From Thermoplasmatota archaeon (lineage in GTDB: Archaea > Thermoplasmatota > E2 > DHVEG-1), in assembly GCA_016930995.1 (NCBI GenBank), contig JAFGFQ010000032.1, positions 1-25,408 of the forward strand: DNA of 25,408 nt, read 5' to 3'. The notes below the pieces were generated by a model. It was not told the origin of the DNA and ran no database searches. It saw nothing but the letters and a program-made list of their open reading frames with translations. Of the stretch, positions 6,511 through 13,704 are shown piece by piece. A program made the position numbers and the translations under genes. Each line of letters opens with the position of its first letter. Position 1 is the stretch's first letter.

Positions 6511-7710
6511 ATGCATCCTGCAGAGGATTTGCGTGGGAAAAAAAACAAAACACTTCTTCATAAACGTATTGTTCTTGGGATAACTGGAAGTATTGCAGCG
6601 GTTGAATGTGTGAAACTTGCTCGGGAGCTTACTCGTCGTGGGGCGATAGTCTACCCGGTTATGACTCCCTCAGCAACACGCATTGTGCATCCTGATGCCG
6701 TGGAGTTTGCTACCGGTCATAAACCGGTGATTCAGCTTTCAGGCCAAACGGAGCATGTTTCTTGGTGCGGCCTGGTTCAGGACCCTGTCGATCTCCTCTT
6801 GATATCACCTTGTACTGCTAATACGATTTCAAAGATTGCTCGTGGTATTGATGATACCCCGGTCACGACCTGTGCGACCACTGCGGTTGGTTCTGGCGTG
6901 CCGATTCTTCTTGTCCCTGCGATGCACCTGTCCATGTACGACCATGCTATTGTGCAGAAGAATATTGAGATTTGTAGGAAGCAGGGGGTATTGTTCCTTA
7001 CTCCCGTTATTTCGGGAAACAAAGCAAAGCTAGCTGAGGTTTCTGAGATTGTTGAAACCGTGATTCGAACGATTGGGAAACAGGATTTTAAGCAAAGGAA
7101 AATCCTGATTATTGGTGGTGCGACCGCTGAACCGGTTGATGAGATCCGGGTGCTGACGAATCGGAGTTCAGGGAAGACCGCAGTCTCTCTAAGCATCGCT
7201 GCCTTTGAACGTGGTGCGGATGTTGAGCTTTGGTACGGGTGGGCAACAGAACCAGTGCCTTCCTGTATTCCTTTGAAACGATTTGAGACGGTAAAGGATC
7301 TTTTCTACTTACTTAAGCACGAGAGGCTCGGGCGATTTGATGGTGTGATTCTCTGTGCTGCAATTGCGAATTATATCCCAATAAAACAGAAGGGGAAAAT
7401 CCCATCCGGAAAAGAAACGCTCTTGGTGAAATGTGCCCCGGCACCAGTGTTTCTTGAGACGTTGCGTTTGAAGGTTCCAAAGGCTCGGATTATTGCATTT
7501 AAAACAGAAGAAAAAAAGAGTAATGTTCAAAGAAAGACACGTCAGTTGTTGGTTCGATATCGTCTTGATGGTGCTGTGGGAAACACACTTACGGGGTTTG
7601 GTGGTGAGTCCAACGAGATTCTTCTGCTTTCAAGAAAAGGAAAAAGCATCTGGAAGAAAGGGAAAAAAGAGGAGATTGCTCCGTTTATCCTTGATTTGCT
7701 AGGATTTTAA
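6511..7710 (+). CDS. coaBC: Bifunctional phosphopantothenoylcysteine decarboxylase / phosphopantothenate-cysteine ligase
   Basis: A 399-residue CoaBC (Dfp) protein. It ligates cysteine to 4'-phosphopantothenate and decarboxylates the product to 4'-phosphopantetheine in CoA synthesis. The FMN-dependent CoaC half covers about residues 18-185: GITGSIAAVECVKLARELTR, the catalytic His in TEHVSW, SPCTANTISKIARG and PAMHLSMY, where the archaeal form has His in place of the bacterial PAMN. The CoaB half covers about 190-399, with IIGGATAEPVDEIRVLTNRSSGK (dinucleotide-like fold and the SSGK site), CAAIANYIP, and AFKTE near the end. The length matches the family. The start at 6511 has no strong ribosome-binding site and lies 18 nt after usp, suggesting coupling. 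Pantoate kinase follows at once. Confidence 0.96.
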   Translation: MHPAEDLRGKKNKTLLHKRIVLGITGSIAAVECVKLARELTRRGAIVYPVMTPSATRIVHPDAVEFATGHKPVIQLSGQTEHVSWCGLVQDPVDLLLISPCTANTISKIARGIDDTPVTTCATTAVGSGVPILLVPAMHLSMYDHAIVQKNIEICRKQGVLFLTPVISGNKAKLAEVSEIVETVIRTIGKQDFKQRKILIIGGATAEPVDEIRVLTNRSSGKTAVSLSIAAFERGADVELWYGWATEPVPSCIPLKRFETVKDLFYLLKHERLGRFDGVILCAAIANYIPIKQKGKIPSGKETLLVKCAPAPVFLETLRLKVPKARIIAFKTEEKKSNVQRKTRQLLVRYRLDGAVGNTLTGFGGESNEILLLSRKGKSIWKKGKKEEIAPFILDLLGF

Positions 7711-7721
7711 CAGGTATGTCT

Positions 7722-8594
7722 ATGAAGGGAATTGCGTTTGCTCCGGGGCATATTACAGCGTTCTTTGAACCTGTCTTTTCTCGGCAGGGTCTGGATCGTT
7801 CAGGGTCACGTGGTGCAGGCCTGTCACTTTCGTTTGGCGCAGTAAGCCAGGTGATTGTGAAGCCTGCGTCGCAGCAAGCCATCATAGTGTATATCAATGG
7901 GAACACCGCAAGTGCCCCGGTCACAAAATTAGCGTTGACCTACCTTACGGGTTCCATGCCGCTGGATGTAACGGTGAATACGACACTTGATCTTCCTCTG
8001 AGCCAGGGATTTGGTATGAGCGCCGCCGGTGCGCTTAGTGCAACCCTCGCCTTTTCTGATCTTCTAGATCTCCCAAGAGAAAACGCGATTCGGGCAGCCC
8101 ATTACGCCGAGGTCCACTCCCGTACCGGGCTTGGTGATGTGGTCGCAAGTAGTTTTGGCGGCATCGAGATTCGGCGGAAAGCAGGTCTCCCCCCCTGGGG
8201 GGTCCTTGAGCATATCCCGGGGGATTACGAGGTGGTTCTTTGTGTGGTTGGAAAAAAGATTGAGACAAAAAAGATACTGACTGATTCTACAAAGGTTCAC
8301 GAGATAGCCTCGTATGGACGGTATTGTACAAAAAAGCTCTTGCAGAATCCCTCCCTTGAGCATCTGTTTGCTCTTGCATGGGAGTTTACGCAACACAGTC
8401 ATCTTGCCGATAGGCTTGTCCTTCAGGCTATCAAAGAAGCTCATCCCTATGGGATGGCAAGCATGTGCATGCTGGGCAACTCGGTGTTCGCAATTGGAGA
8501 TACCTCACAGTTATGTAAGAGTCTTTCTCGGTTTGGGAAGGTGTTTTGTTGTTCAGTTGATACCACAGGGGCACGGGTGATACAATCAGGGTAG
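7722..8594 (+). CDS. Pantoate kinase (GHMP kinase, archaeal CoA pathway)
   Basis: A 290-residue GHMP-family kinase of the archaeal pantoate kinase (PoK) group, which phosphorylates pantoate to 4-phosphopantoate for coupling to beta-alanine by phosphopantothenate synthetase. The N-terminal FAPGHITAFFEPVF is diagnostic of PoK. The GHMP nucleotide loop is PLSQGFGMSAAGALSATLAF, with GLGDVVASSFGG further on and a C-terminal glycine-rich SMCMLGNSVFAIGD motif. The length fits. There are two in-frame ATGs: 7716 lies directly against AGGT, while 7722 lies 6 nt after it, so I favour 7722. It starts just after coaBC, consistent with a shared operon. Phosphopantothenate synthetase is not in the window. 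Mevalonate kinase-like activity is excluded by the PoK signature only. Confidence 0.92.
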   Translation: MKGIAFAPGHITAFFEPVFSRQGLDRSGSRGAGLSLSFGAVSQVIVKPASQQAIIVYINGNTASAPVTKLALTYLTGSMPLDVTVNTTLDLPLSQGFGMSAAGALSATLAFSDLLDLPRENAIRAAHYAEVHSRTGLGDVVASSFGGIEIRRKAGLPPWGVLEHIPGDYEVVLCVVGKKIETKKILTDSTKVHEIASYGRYCTKKLLQNPSLEHLFALAWEFTQHSHLADRLVLQAIKEAHPYGMASMCMLGNSVFAIGDTSQLCKSLSRFGKVFCCSVDTTGARVIQSG

Positions 8595-8606
8595 GTAGGT
8601 ATCCTG

Positions 8607-8618
8607 CTTTTTTTTTTA
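8607..8618 (+). terminator. Oligo-T terminator of the usp-coaBC-pantoate kinase group
   Basis: C followed by ten T's, about a dozen bases after the pantoate kinase stop. It lies against the convergent porB stop codon. Confidence 0.6.
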
Positions 8619-9524
8619 TTTTAAATAACACTTCCGGTACCGATCCCAGACTGCATCGACATAGTCTTCGATTGCCTTTATACGTTTCTCATCGCGTTGT
8701 GGTTTAAAGAGATGACTGAATCGTCCTTGATACTTAATCCAGTCCTCAACGGGTTTCCGGGGGATTTTTTTCTCTAAAATAAGCTTGCTTTTTCCGTTGA
8801 ATGTCATGACGTCATTTTCGCATTCCCACAAGGACCACGCCCCCGTGTCGACCGCCATTCTGCCCATCTCCACGGTCTTATCCATGCTGAACCGCCATCC
8901 TGGGGGGCAAGGGGCAAGGATTTCTATGTATTTCGGGCCTTGTATGTTCTTTGCTTTTGATACTTTAGAGTAGACGTCCTCTGGGTAGCTGATGCAGGTT
9001 TGCGCTGCGTAGGGAATGTGATGTGCAAGGATGATTTCCCCCATCTCTTTCCGAAACTCGGTTTTTCCCCCGACGGTCGTCGTGGTCCATGCTGCGTACG
9101 GGGTTGCCCCGCTGCGTTGGATGCCGGTGTTCGAATAGATTTGGTTGTTATAACAAATATAGATAAAATTGGTCCCCCGTTCAAGGGCTCCAGAGAGTGC
9201 CTGCAAGCCAATGTCATAGGTGCCACCATCTCCGGCCCAGGCGACAACGGTGATGTCGGTCCGTCCCTGTTTTCGTAGTGCTGCTTCTATCCCTGATGCA
9301 CCTGCTGCTGCTGCCTCAAAGGCAATGTTCATGACGGGGATATCAAACGATGTATGTGGGTAGAGACTCTCGATGACTGCCGTACAACATGCAGGGATGA
9401 CCAGGACGGTTTTCTTTCCCAGCGCTTTTAACACTAAGCGCAGGCCGATGGTCGCAGGGCATCCGGGGCATGCTGCATTCCCTTGAAGAAGACATTCATC
9501 CACTGGAAGGTCCTTTAACGCCAT
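8616..9524 (-). CDS. porB: Pyruvate:ferredoxin oxidoreductase subunit beta
   Basis: A 302-residue PorB subunit, which binds thiamine diphosphate and a [4Fe-4S] cluster in the POR complex. The N-terminal cluster ligands are Cys19 and Cys22 (ACPGCPAT), with another Cys pair at PACCTAV. The TPP/Mg motif is VVAWAGDGGTYDIGLQALSG, then ICYNNQIYSNTGIQRSGATP, typical of the beta subunit. The pyruvate and isovalerate versions share these motifs, so substrate is inferred. The start ATG lies 3 nt after the porA stop (TAGACCATG). It is the last gene of the operon; its stop codon lies against the T-run of the convergent pantoate kinase gene. Confidence 0.95.
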   Translation of the reverse strand: MALKDLPVDECLLQGNAACPGCPATIGLRLVLKALGKKTVLVIPACCTAVIESLYPHTSFDIPVMNIAFEAAAAGASGIEAALRKQGRTDITVVAWAGDGGTYDIGLQALSGALERGTNFIYICYNNQIYSNTGIQRSGATPYAAWTTTTVGGKTEFRKEMGEIILAHHIPYAAQTCISYPEDVYSKVSKAKNIQGPKYIEILAPCPPGWRFSMDKTVEMGRMAVDTGAWSLWECENDVMTFNGKSKLILEKKIPRKPVEDWIKYQGRFSHLFKPQRDEKRIKAIEDYVDAVWDRYRKCYLK

Positions 9525-9527
9525 GGT

Positions 9528-10682
9528 CTAGCCCTCCATTGCATACCATTCTTGGTCTTGTTGTGTTCCTTTCATTGCTTTCTTGCACATGGTCTGGATG
9601 TCTTGGTAGGTCACATCCTTCCCGCCAAGACCTGCGATGAACCCTGTTGCTTTCGCATCTGATCTCCCGTATAAGGCTGCTTTTACTTCGTTGAAAAGGG
9701 CACCTTCCAAGCCAATAGAGATGTTCCGATCGATAACAATGAGGTCTGCTTGCTTGCCTAAGGAGATGATTTCCTCTGTTGGAAATGGTCGGAGCACACG
9801 AACTCGAGCAAGACCTATTTTATGGCCTTGTTTTTTTAGTTCGTCAATTGCTATCTTACTTTCTGCACCGATCGCACCCATAGATAGGAGGATATGCTCT
9901 GCACCTTCACAGTTGTAATACTCCAGGAGATCTCCATGGAAGAATCCGGAGGCCTTCTTCCATTCTTGAGCTATCTGCGGGATAAGTTTTTTTGCATGGT
10001 GTTGTGCCTCTTGCATCGCCCTACGGACCTTATAATAATACGCAGGTCCGATGATGTTTCCAAATGTCGTTGGATTCTCAACATCGGTTCTCCAATGCGC
10101 AACATACTTCCCAAGAAAATCATCAATGACGTGTTGCTCAGGGATCTCTGCAGGCATAGACGTATGGGAGAGAATAAATGCATTCAAATTCACCATAATT
10201 GGTAGGATAATTTTTTCATGTTCCGCGATTTTAAATGCTTGAATCACGGTGTCGAAAATCTCTTGGTTGCTGCTGCAGTAGAATTGTATCCAACCTGTGT
10301 CCCGCTGTGAAATCGAGTCGTTTTCATCAACCCAGATGTTCCAACCTGGTCCTACAACTCTGTTGATATTACACATCACAATGGGGAGTCTGGCAAGAGC
10401 CGCCCAGTGGAGCATTTCATGCATGAGTAATAGTCCATGGGATGAGGTCGCAGTAAACGTTCGTGAACCCGCAGCACTTGCTCCAATGCAGGCAGACATC
10501 GCAGAATGTTCACTCTCAACACAGATATATTCTCCTTTGTATTCCCCGCGGGCGACATACTCAGCAATCGCTTCGACAAGTGTGGTCTGTGGGGTGATGG
10601 GATATGCTGCGACAACCTCTGGGTTTGCCATGACTGCTGCTTTTGCTGCGATACGATTTCCGGTATCCATCATAATCGTCAT
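9528..10682 (-). CDS. porA: Pyruvate:ferredoxin oxidoreductase subunit alpha
   Basis: A 384-residue PorA subunit. It opens with MTIMMDTGNRIAAKAAVMAN, then EVVAAYPITPQTTLVEAIAE, the conserved YPITPxT motif that forms part of the substrate site. Then come ICVESEHSAMSACIGASAAG and TATSSHGLLLMHEMLH. Near residues 240-384 is the C-terminal transketolase-type domain with SMGAIGAESKIAIDELK and RVRVLRPFP. The start is an ATG at 10682 that overlaps the porD stop as ATGA, with a strong GAGGAGG upstream; the ORF extends in frame upstream (to 10730), but that is the porD coding region. Together with PorB, PorD and PorG it forms the heterotetramer that oxidises 2-oxoacids to acyl-CoA and CO2 with reduced ferredoxin. 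Confidence 0.95.
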   Translation of the reverse strand: MTIMMDTGNRIAAKAAVMANPEVVAAYPITPQTTLVEAIAEYVARGEYKGEYICVESEHSAMSACIGASAAGSRTFTATSSHGLLLMHEMLHWAALARLPIVMCNINRVVGPGWNIWVDENDSISQRDTGWIQFYCSSNQEIFDTVIQAFKIAEHEKIILPIMVNLNAFILSHTSMPAEIPEQHVIDDFLGKYVAHWRTDVENPTTFGNIIGPAYYYKVRRAMQEAQHHAKKLIPQIAQEWKKASGFFHGDLLEYYNCEGAEHILLSMGAIGAESKIAIDELKKQGHKIGLARVRVLRPFPTEEIISLGKQADLIVIDRNISIGLEGALFNEVKAALYGRSDAKATGFIAGLGGKDVTYQDIQTMCKKAMKGTQQDQEWYAMEG

Positions 10683-10954
10683 TTTTTCTTTGCCTCCTCT
10701 CGTTCCATGATTATCGCCTTGACGGTACATTCATTCGCGCAGACGCCACAACCTTTACAATACTCATAATCGATACGGACTGAATCGTCTTTTTCACGAT
10801 GGATACTGCCTTCTGGGCAGAAGATCCAGCATCGAAGGCATTTGACGCATTTTTTCGCATCGAGAATCGGTTTGAAGACCCGCCAGCTTCCAGTTTTTCC
10901 CATCGCACCTTTTTTTGGGTAGGAAAGACTTGTCTCTACAGGGTATTTCTTCAA
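10679..10954 (-). CDS. porD: Pyruvate:ferredoxin oxidoreductase subunit delta (2[4Fe-4S] ferredoxin)
   Basis: A 91-residue PorD subunit that carries two [4Fe-4S] clusters and passes electrons from PorB to ferredoxin. The two ligand sets are CVKCLRCWIFCP (residues about 36-47) and CKGCGVCANEC (about 66-76). The start is a TTG at 10954. It overlaps the porG stop as TTGA, and a strong GGAGGTGA lies 5 nt before it, so the rare start codon is convincing. The stop overlaps the porA start (ATGA). Translational coupling through the whole operon is likely. Confidence 0.93.
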   Translation of the reverse strand: MKKYPVETSLSYPKKGAMGKTGSWRVFKPILDAKKCVKCLRCWIFCPEGSIHREKDDSVRIDYEYCKGCGVCANECTVKAIIMEREEAKKK

Positions 10955-11532
10955 AAGTTCACCTCCGTATGGTCAAAGGCTTCCTGGGTTGCTTTGACGT
11001 TTCGCTCCCCGAGTTCTTTTTTCCCCGTCCATTTTCCAAGGATGACTTGTTGGATTGACTGAAGTGTCACTTGGTTGAGTATTTTTGGAACGGAGCCAAG
11101 AATTGGGGTGTTAACGACCGGGATTCCTCCAACGAGAATCTCGTATTTGAGTGCGATACCGGTTGCATCGACGGTAGCGACATGGTACTGTTGTGAAAAC
11201 TCATAATCCTGAGGTTTTTTTCTGGTGTTGATAAGGATTTTTCCTTCGTCTTTTACTCCTTTGAGAACATCGACGATATCCATAATGCTTTCGTCAAGAA
11301 CGATGACGATGTCTGGATTGTAGATTTCGCTTCGTAAGTGTATCTCTTCTCCGGAGATCCGTGCAAATGCTTTCACGGGGGCCCCACGTCTCTCTGCACC
11401 AAAAAGAGGGAATGCTTGTACGCCTTTGTTCCCATCTTTTAATGCTGCGCTTGCTAAAAGGTTTGCGGCGGTCACTGCTCCTTGACCGCCTCGCCCATGA
11501 AAACAAATTTCTACTAATGATTTTGATGACAC
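10951..11532 (-). CDS. porG: Pyruvate:ferredoxin oxidoreductase subunit gamma
   Basis: A 193-residue PorG subunit, which contributes the domain that interacts with CoA and the complex interface. The family signature is VEICFHGRGGQGAVTAANLL, near the N-terminus, then AFPLFGAERRGAPVKAFARI and DIVIVLDESIMD. I chose the GTG at 11532 because AAGGTAG lies about 5 nt before it and because family members start close to the FHGRGGQG motif. An ATG at 11571 gives 13 more residues but has no ribosome-binding site. The gene order G-D-A-B matches many archaeal POR operons. The DUF77 gene precedes it. Confidence 0.9.
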   Translation of the reverse strand: MSSKSLVEICFHGRGGQGAVTAANLLASAALKDGNKGVQAFPLFGAERRGAPVKAFARISGEEIHLRSEIYNPDIVIVLDESIMDIVDVLKGVKDEGKILINTRKKPQDYEFSQQYHVATVDATGIALKYEILVGGIPVVNTPILGSVPKILNQVTLQSIQQVILGKWTGKKELGERNVKATQEAFDHTEVNF

Positions 11533-11600
11533 GATGCTACCTTCCCGCAACTCGAAATGAAGATGCCCCATATAACTGTTTTGAAACCGTGTGCGGTTCG

Positions 11601-11888
11601 TTATTTCAATGAGCGTATCTTTGATTTCATTGTTGCCTCTTTGTCTCTGCGGTCGTCGATTTTAATCTCTGTGATGATACGCTGTGCTCCTGCAGCAACC
11701 ACCGCCAGGTGAGCTTTTTGGATGATTTTGAACAAGGTTTCTATGTCGTTTGTTTCAATGACTGTGGTCATCGCATTTGTTTGGAATCGGACCTGTTCTT
11801 TTTTCAAGGTTTCTATGACAAGTTTTACATAGGAACTGACACTGGTACTCTTTCCAAGAGGTGCAATACTTAGTGAAGCAATAATCAT
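11601..11888 (-). CDS. Thiamine-binding-like protein, MTH1187/YkoF (DUF77) family
   Basis: A 95-residue protein of the MTH1187 family, small ferredoxin-like-fold proteins thought to bind thiamine-like ligands or regulate metabolism. The signature is visible: MIIASLSIAPLGKSTSVSSY at the N-terminus, AMTTVIETNDIETLFKII in the middle, and AGAQRIITEIKIDDRRDKE at the C-terminus. It lies about 30-70 nt before porG on the same strand, depending on the porG start, and probably heads the operon. Because POR needs thiamine diphosphate, a cofactor-related role is attractive, but that is an inference. A 13-codon reading frame just upstream overlaps its start as ATGA (see findings). Confidence 0.9.
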   Translation of the reverse strand: MIIASLSIAPLGKSTSVSSYVKLVIETLKKEQVRFQTNAMTTVIETNDIETLFKIIQKAHLAVVAAGAQRIITEIKIDDRRDKEATMKSKIRSLK

Positions 11889-11957
11889 TTGATTTCCCAG
11901 GGATTCTTATGTCGTGGTCTCCTCATTAATGTTTTGTTATTTTTCCTAAAAACGATA

Positions 11958-11991
11958 CGTATTATATATACAAAAATATACATTTTTATAC
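11958..11991 (-). promoter_or_regulatory. AT-rich promoter region of the DUF77-por operon
   Basis: On the minus strand two TATA-like elements occur: GTATAAAAATG (about 11981-11991) and TATATATAATACG (about 11958-11970). The nearer one predicts transcription start about 11938, 50 nt before the DUF77 start. Confidence 0.5.
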
Positions 11992-12058
11992 GTCTTATTT
12001 TTAACAACTCTTCCGTCCATTAGAGGAATCAATAACGAACACAAATCAAATAAAATAC

Positions 12059-12307
12059 TTACAGTAATTGGTTCAAAATATCTCGATTACTCACAAGATC
12101 CTCATCATTGTTTTTTATATTCGTCCTGTCCAGTTCCTTTACCTCTTGACCCACCAACTCAAGAATCCCTAAAATTGAAATAAGACTCAGTTTGTTCTGA
12201 TAAAAACGACATGATTTTAACAACTCTCCATACAATCTAGTTTCCATCGCTCGATATTCGATTAATTTTGGGCTATCAAACACGTTGGTTTCTTTCCGCT
12301 CCATCAT
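12059..12307 (-). CDS. Small helical hypothetical protein
   Basis: An 82-residue soluble protein that I do not recognise. It is likely all-helical: the segment RAMETRLYGELLKSCRFYQN is followed by LSLISILGILELVGQEVKEL. It has no cysteine motif (a single Cys), signal peptide or membrane segment. GAGGT lies 4 nt before the ATG at 12307 and 7 nt before a second ATG at 12304; the second is better spaced. A TATA-like AATATAAATT sits about 30 nt upstream at about 12334-12343, so it has its own promoter between the aminotransferase and the por operon. A good ribosome-binding site and promoter support a real gene. Confidence 0.6.
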   Translation of the reverse strand: MMERKETNVFDSPKLIEYRAMETRLYGELLKSCRFYQNKLSLISILGILELVGQEVKELDRTNIKNNDEDLVSNRDILNQLL

Positions 12308-12398
12308 CCAAACCTCATAAAACTGAATCCCTTTGTAATTTATATTCTTATTTATCGGAAAAAAGTATTTTTTTCAAAATTAAATAGGCACTAAATTA

Positions 12399-13604
12399 TT
12401 ATTTCAATCTCTTTTTCATGAAATGTTCCATTGCATCAAACGCTTTTTCTAACGTCTCCATCGGAGGAAGTATCACTGCTCTGAAATGATTTTTGCCATA
12501 GGTCGCACAGAATCCTGAACCGTTCACTACCAACACATGTGCTTCTTGGAGCAAATCAAGGACAAACTCCTTATCGCTCTTCCAAGGTCCTGTACCCATC
12601 GCTTCGATTTTTGGGAAAATATAAAACGCTCCATCTGGTTTTGCGGTGGAAATCCCTTCGATTTCATTAAGACGTTTATACGAGAAATCGCGGCGTTTCC
12701 GTAACTTTTCATTGACTCCTTCGATATGATCCTGGGGTCCACGCAATGCTTGGATACAGGCCTGCTGACAGACGGAGTTTGCACAGAGCCGCGACCGGGC
12801 AATACGCATAAATGCATCCTGGATTTCATCAAGCTGCCCATTATGTTTAAACATCGTATAGCCTATTCGCCATCCAGGCATGACATACACTTTCGAAAAC
12901 CCATTAAACGTAATGATAGGCACATCATTTGAAAGAGATGCTGTCGCGTATTGCTTCCCATCAAAGGTCAAATCATCGTAGATTTCATCAGAGATGACCA
13001 TGATGGTATGTTCACCAGCGATATCAATAATCTCCTTGAGCACTTTCTTTGAGTACAACGCACCAGTCGGATTGTTGGGATTGATAAGGACGATCCCTTT
13101 GGTGCGATCAGTAATTTTTCCCCGGATATCATCGATATCAGGTTGCCAGTTTTCTTCTTCACTACAATGATACGGAATAGGGTTTGCATCAGCAAATTTA
13201 GTGATCACGTTATACTGCGGATAGGTAGGTCCAGGAATTAACAACTCGTCGTTTGGATCTAAGGATGCATTTAAAAGCATTTGAAGACCTTCGGTAACAC
13301 CAGTGGTGACACAGATGTCATCAGGCTCATACGTTACGTTATTCCTTATCTTTTCCCGGCCGATGATGGCGTGGCGCAGTTCAAGGAGTCCTTCAGACGG
13401 TGCATAACCGTTGTGCTGTTCATTAGCCGCTTTGTATAACGCATCTTTAATATGCTGAGGGGTATCAAAATCGTAAGCATTTGGATCACCGATATTGAGT
13501 TTTAATATCGTAATTCCCTTTTTTTCTAGCTGTCGTGCTGGAATCAGGACATCTCGAATTGCATACTCAACGCCTTGCGCCCGTTTCGATGCTGTTAACG
13601 TCAT
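12399..13604 (-). CDS. Class I/II PLP-dependent aminotransferase (alanine/aspartate-type)
   Basis: A 401-residue fold-type I aminotransferase. The sequence from the N-terminus has ILKLNIGDPNAYDFDTP, GYAPSEGLLELRHAI, and DICVTTGVTEGLQMLLNA. Next come VLINPNNPTGALYS and MVISDEIYDDLTFDG (Asp contacting the PLP pyridine), then FNGFSKVYVMPGWRIGY with the Schiff-base Lys, and near the end FRAVILPPMETLEKA. The AlaA-like group is my best guess; specific substrates cannot be read. The ORF is open to 13685, but a TATA box (CTATTTATG, 13633-13641) lies there and puts transcription start at about 13611, so the ATG at 13604 is the likely start with a very short leader. In this neighbourhood it could supply 2-oxoacids to POR. 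Confidence 0.92.
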   Translation of the reverse strand: MTLTASKRAQGVEYAIRDVLIPARQLEKKGITILKLNIGDPNAYDFDTPQHIKDALYKAANEQHNGYAPSEGLLELRHAIIGREKIRNNVTYEPDDICVTTGVTEGLQMLLNASLDPNDELLIPGPTYPQYNVITKFADANPIPYHCSEEENWQPDIDDIRGKITDRTKGIVLINPNNPTGALYSKKVLKEIIDIAGEHTIMVISDEIYDDLTFDGKQYATASLSNDVPIITFNGFSKVYVMPGWRIGYTMFKHNGQLDEIQDAFMRIARSRLCANSVCQQACIQALRGPQDHIEGVNEKLRKRRDFSYKRLNEIEGISTAKPDGAFYIFPKIEAMGTGPWKSDKEFVLDLLQEAHVLVVNGSGFCATYGKNHFRAVILPPMETLEKAFDAMEHFMKKRLK

Positions 13605-13632
13605 AGTCTCAAGACCCCAGATAGGCGTTTTA

Positions 13633-13641
13633 CATAAATAG
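13633..13641 (-). promoter_or_regulatory. TATA box for the aminotransferase gene
   Basis: CTATTTATG on the minus strand, about 30 nt upstream of the ATG at 13604. It supports a near-leaderless start and rejects the longer ORF. Confidence 0.55.
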
Positions 13642-13704
13642 TTGATGGTTTTCAGGAAAAAGATACAATTTAAGATGCAGCACACTATTTTTCTATCTAT
13701 ATTG

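Noticed and set aside
8064..8444. 126-residue minus-strand frame
   Set aside because: It is antisense to pantoate kinase, which has clear GHMP motifs.
9000..9278. 92-residue plus-strand frame
   Set aside because: It is antisense to porB, across the TPP-binding region.
10297..10710. 137-residue plus-strand frame
   Set aside because: It is antisense to porA, which is well supported by family motifs and ATGA overlaps.
11889..12058. Possible TPP riboswitch before the DUF77 gene
   Set aside because: I looked for the conserved CTGAGA core and paired helices and found none; the region is AT-rich promoter sequence.
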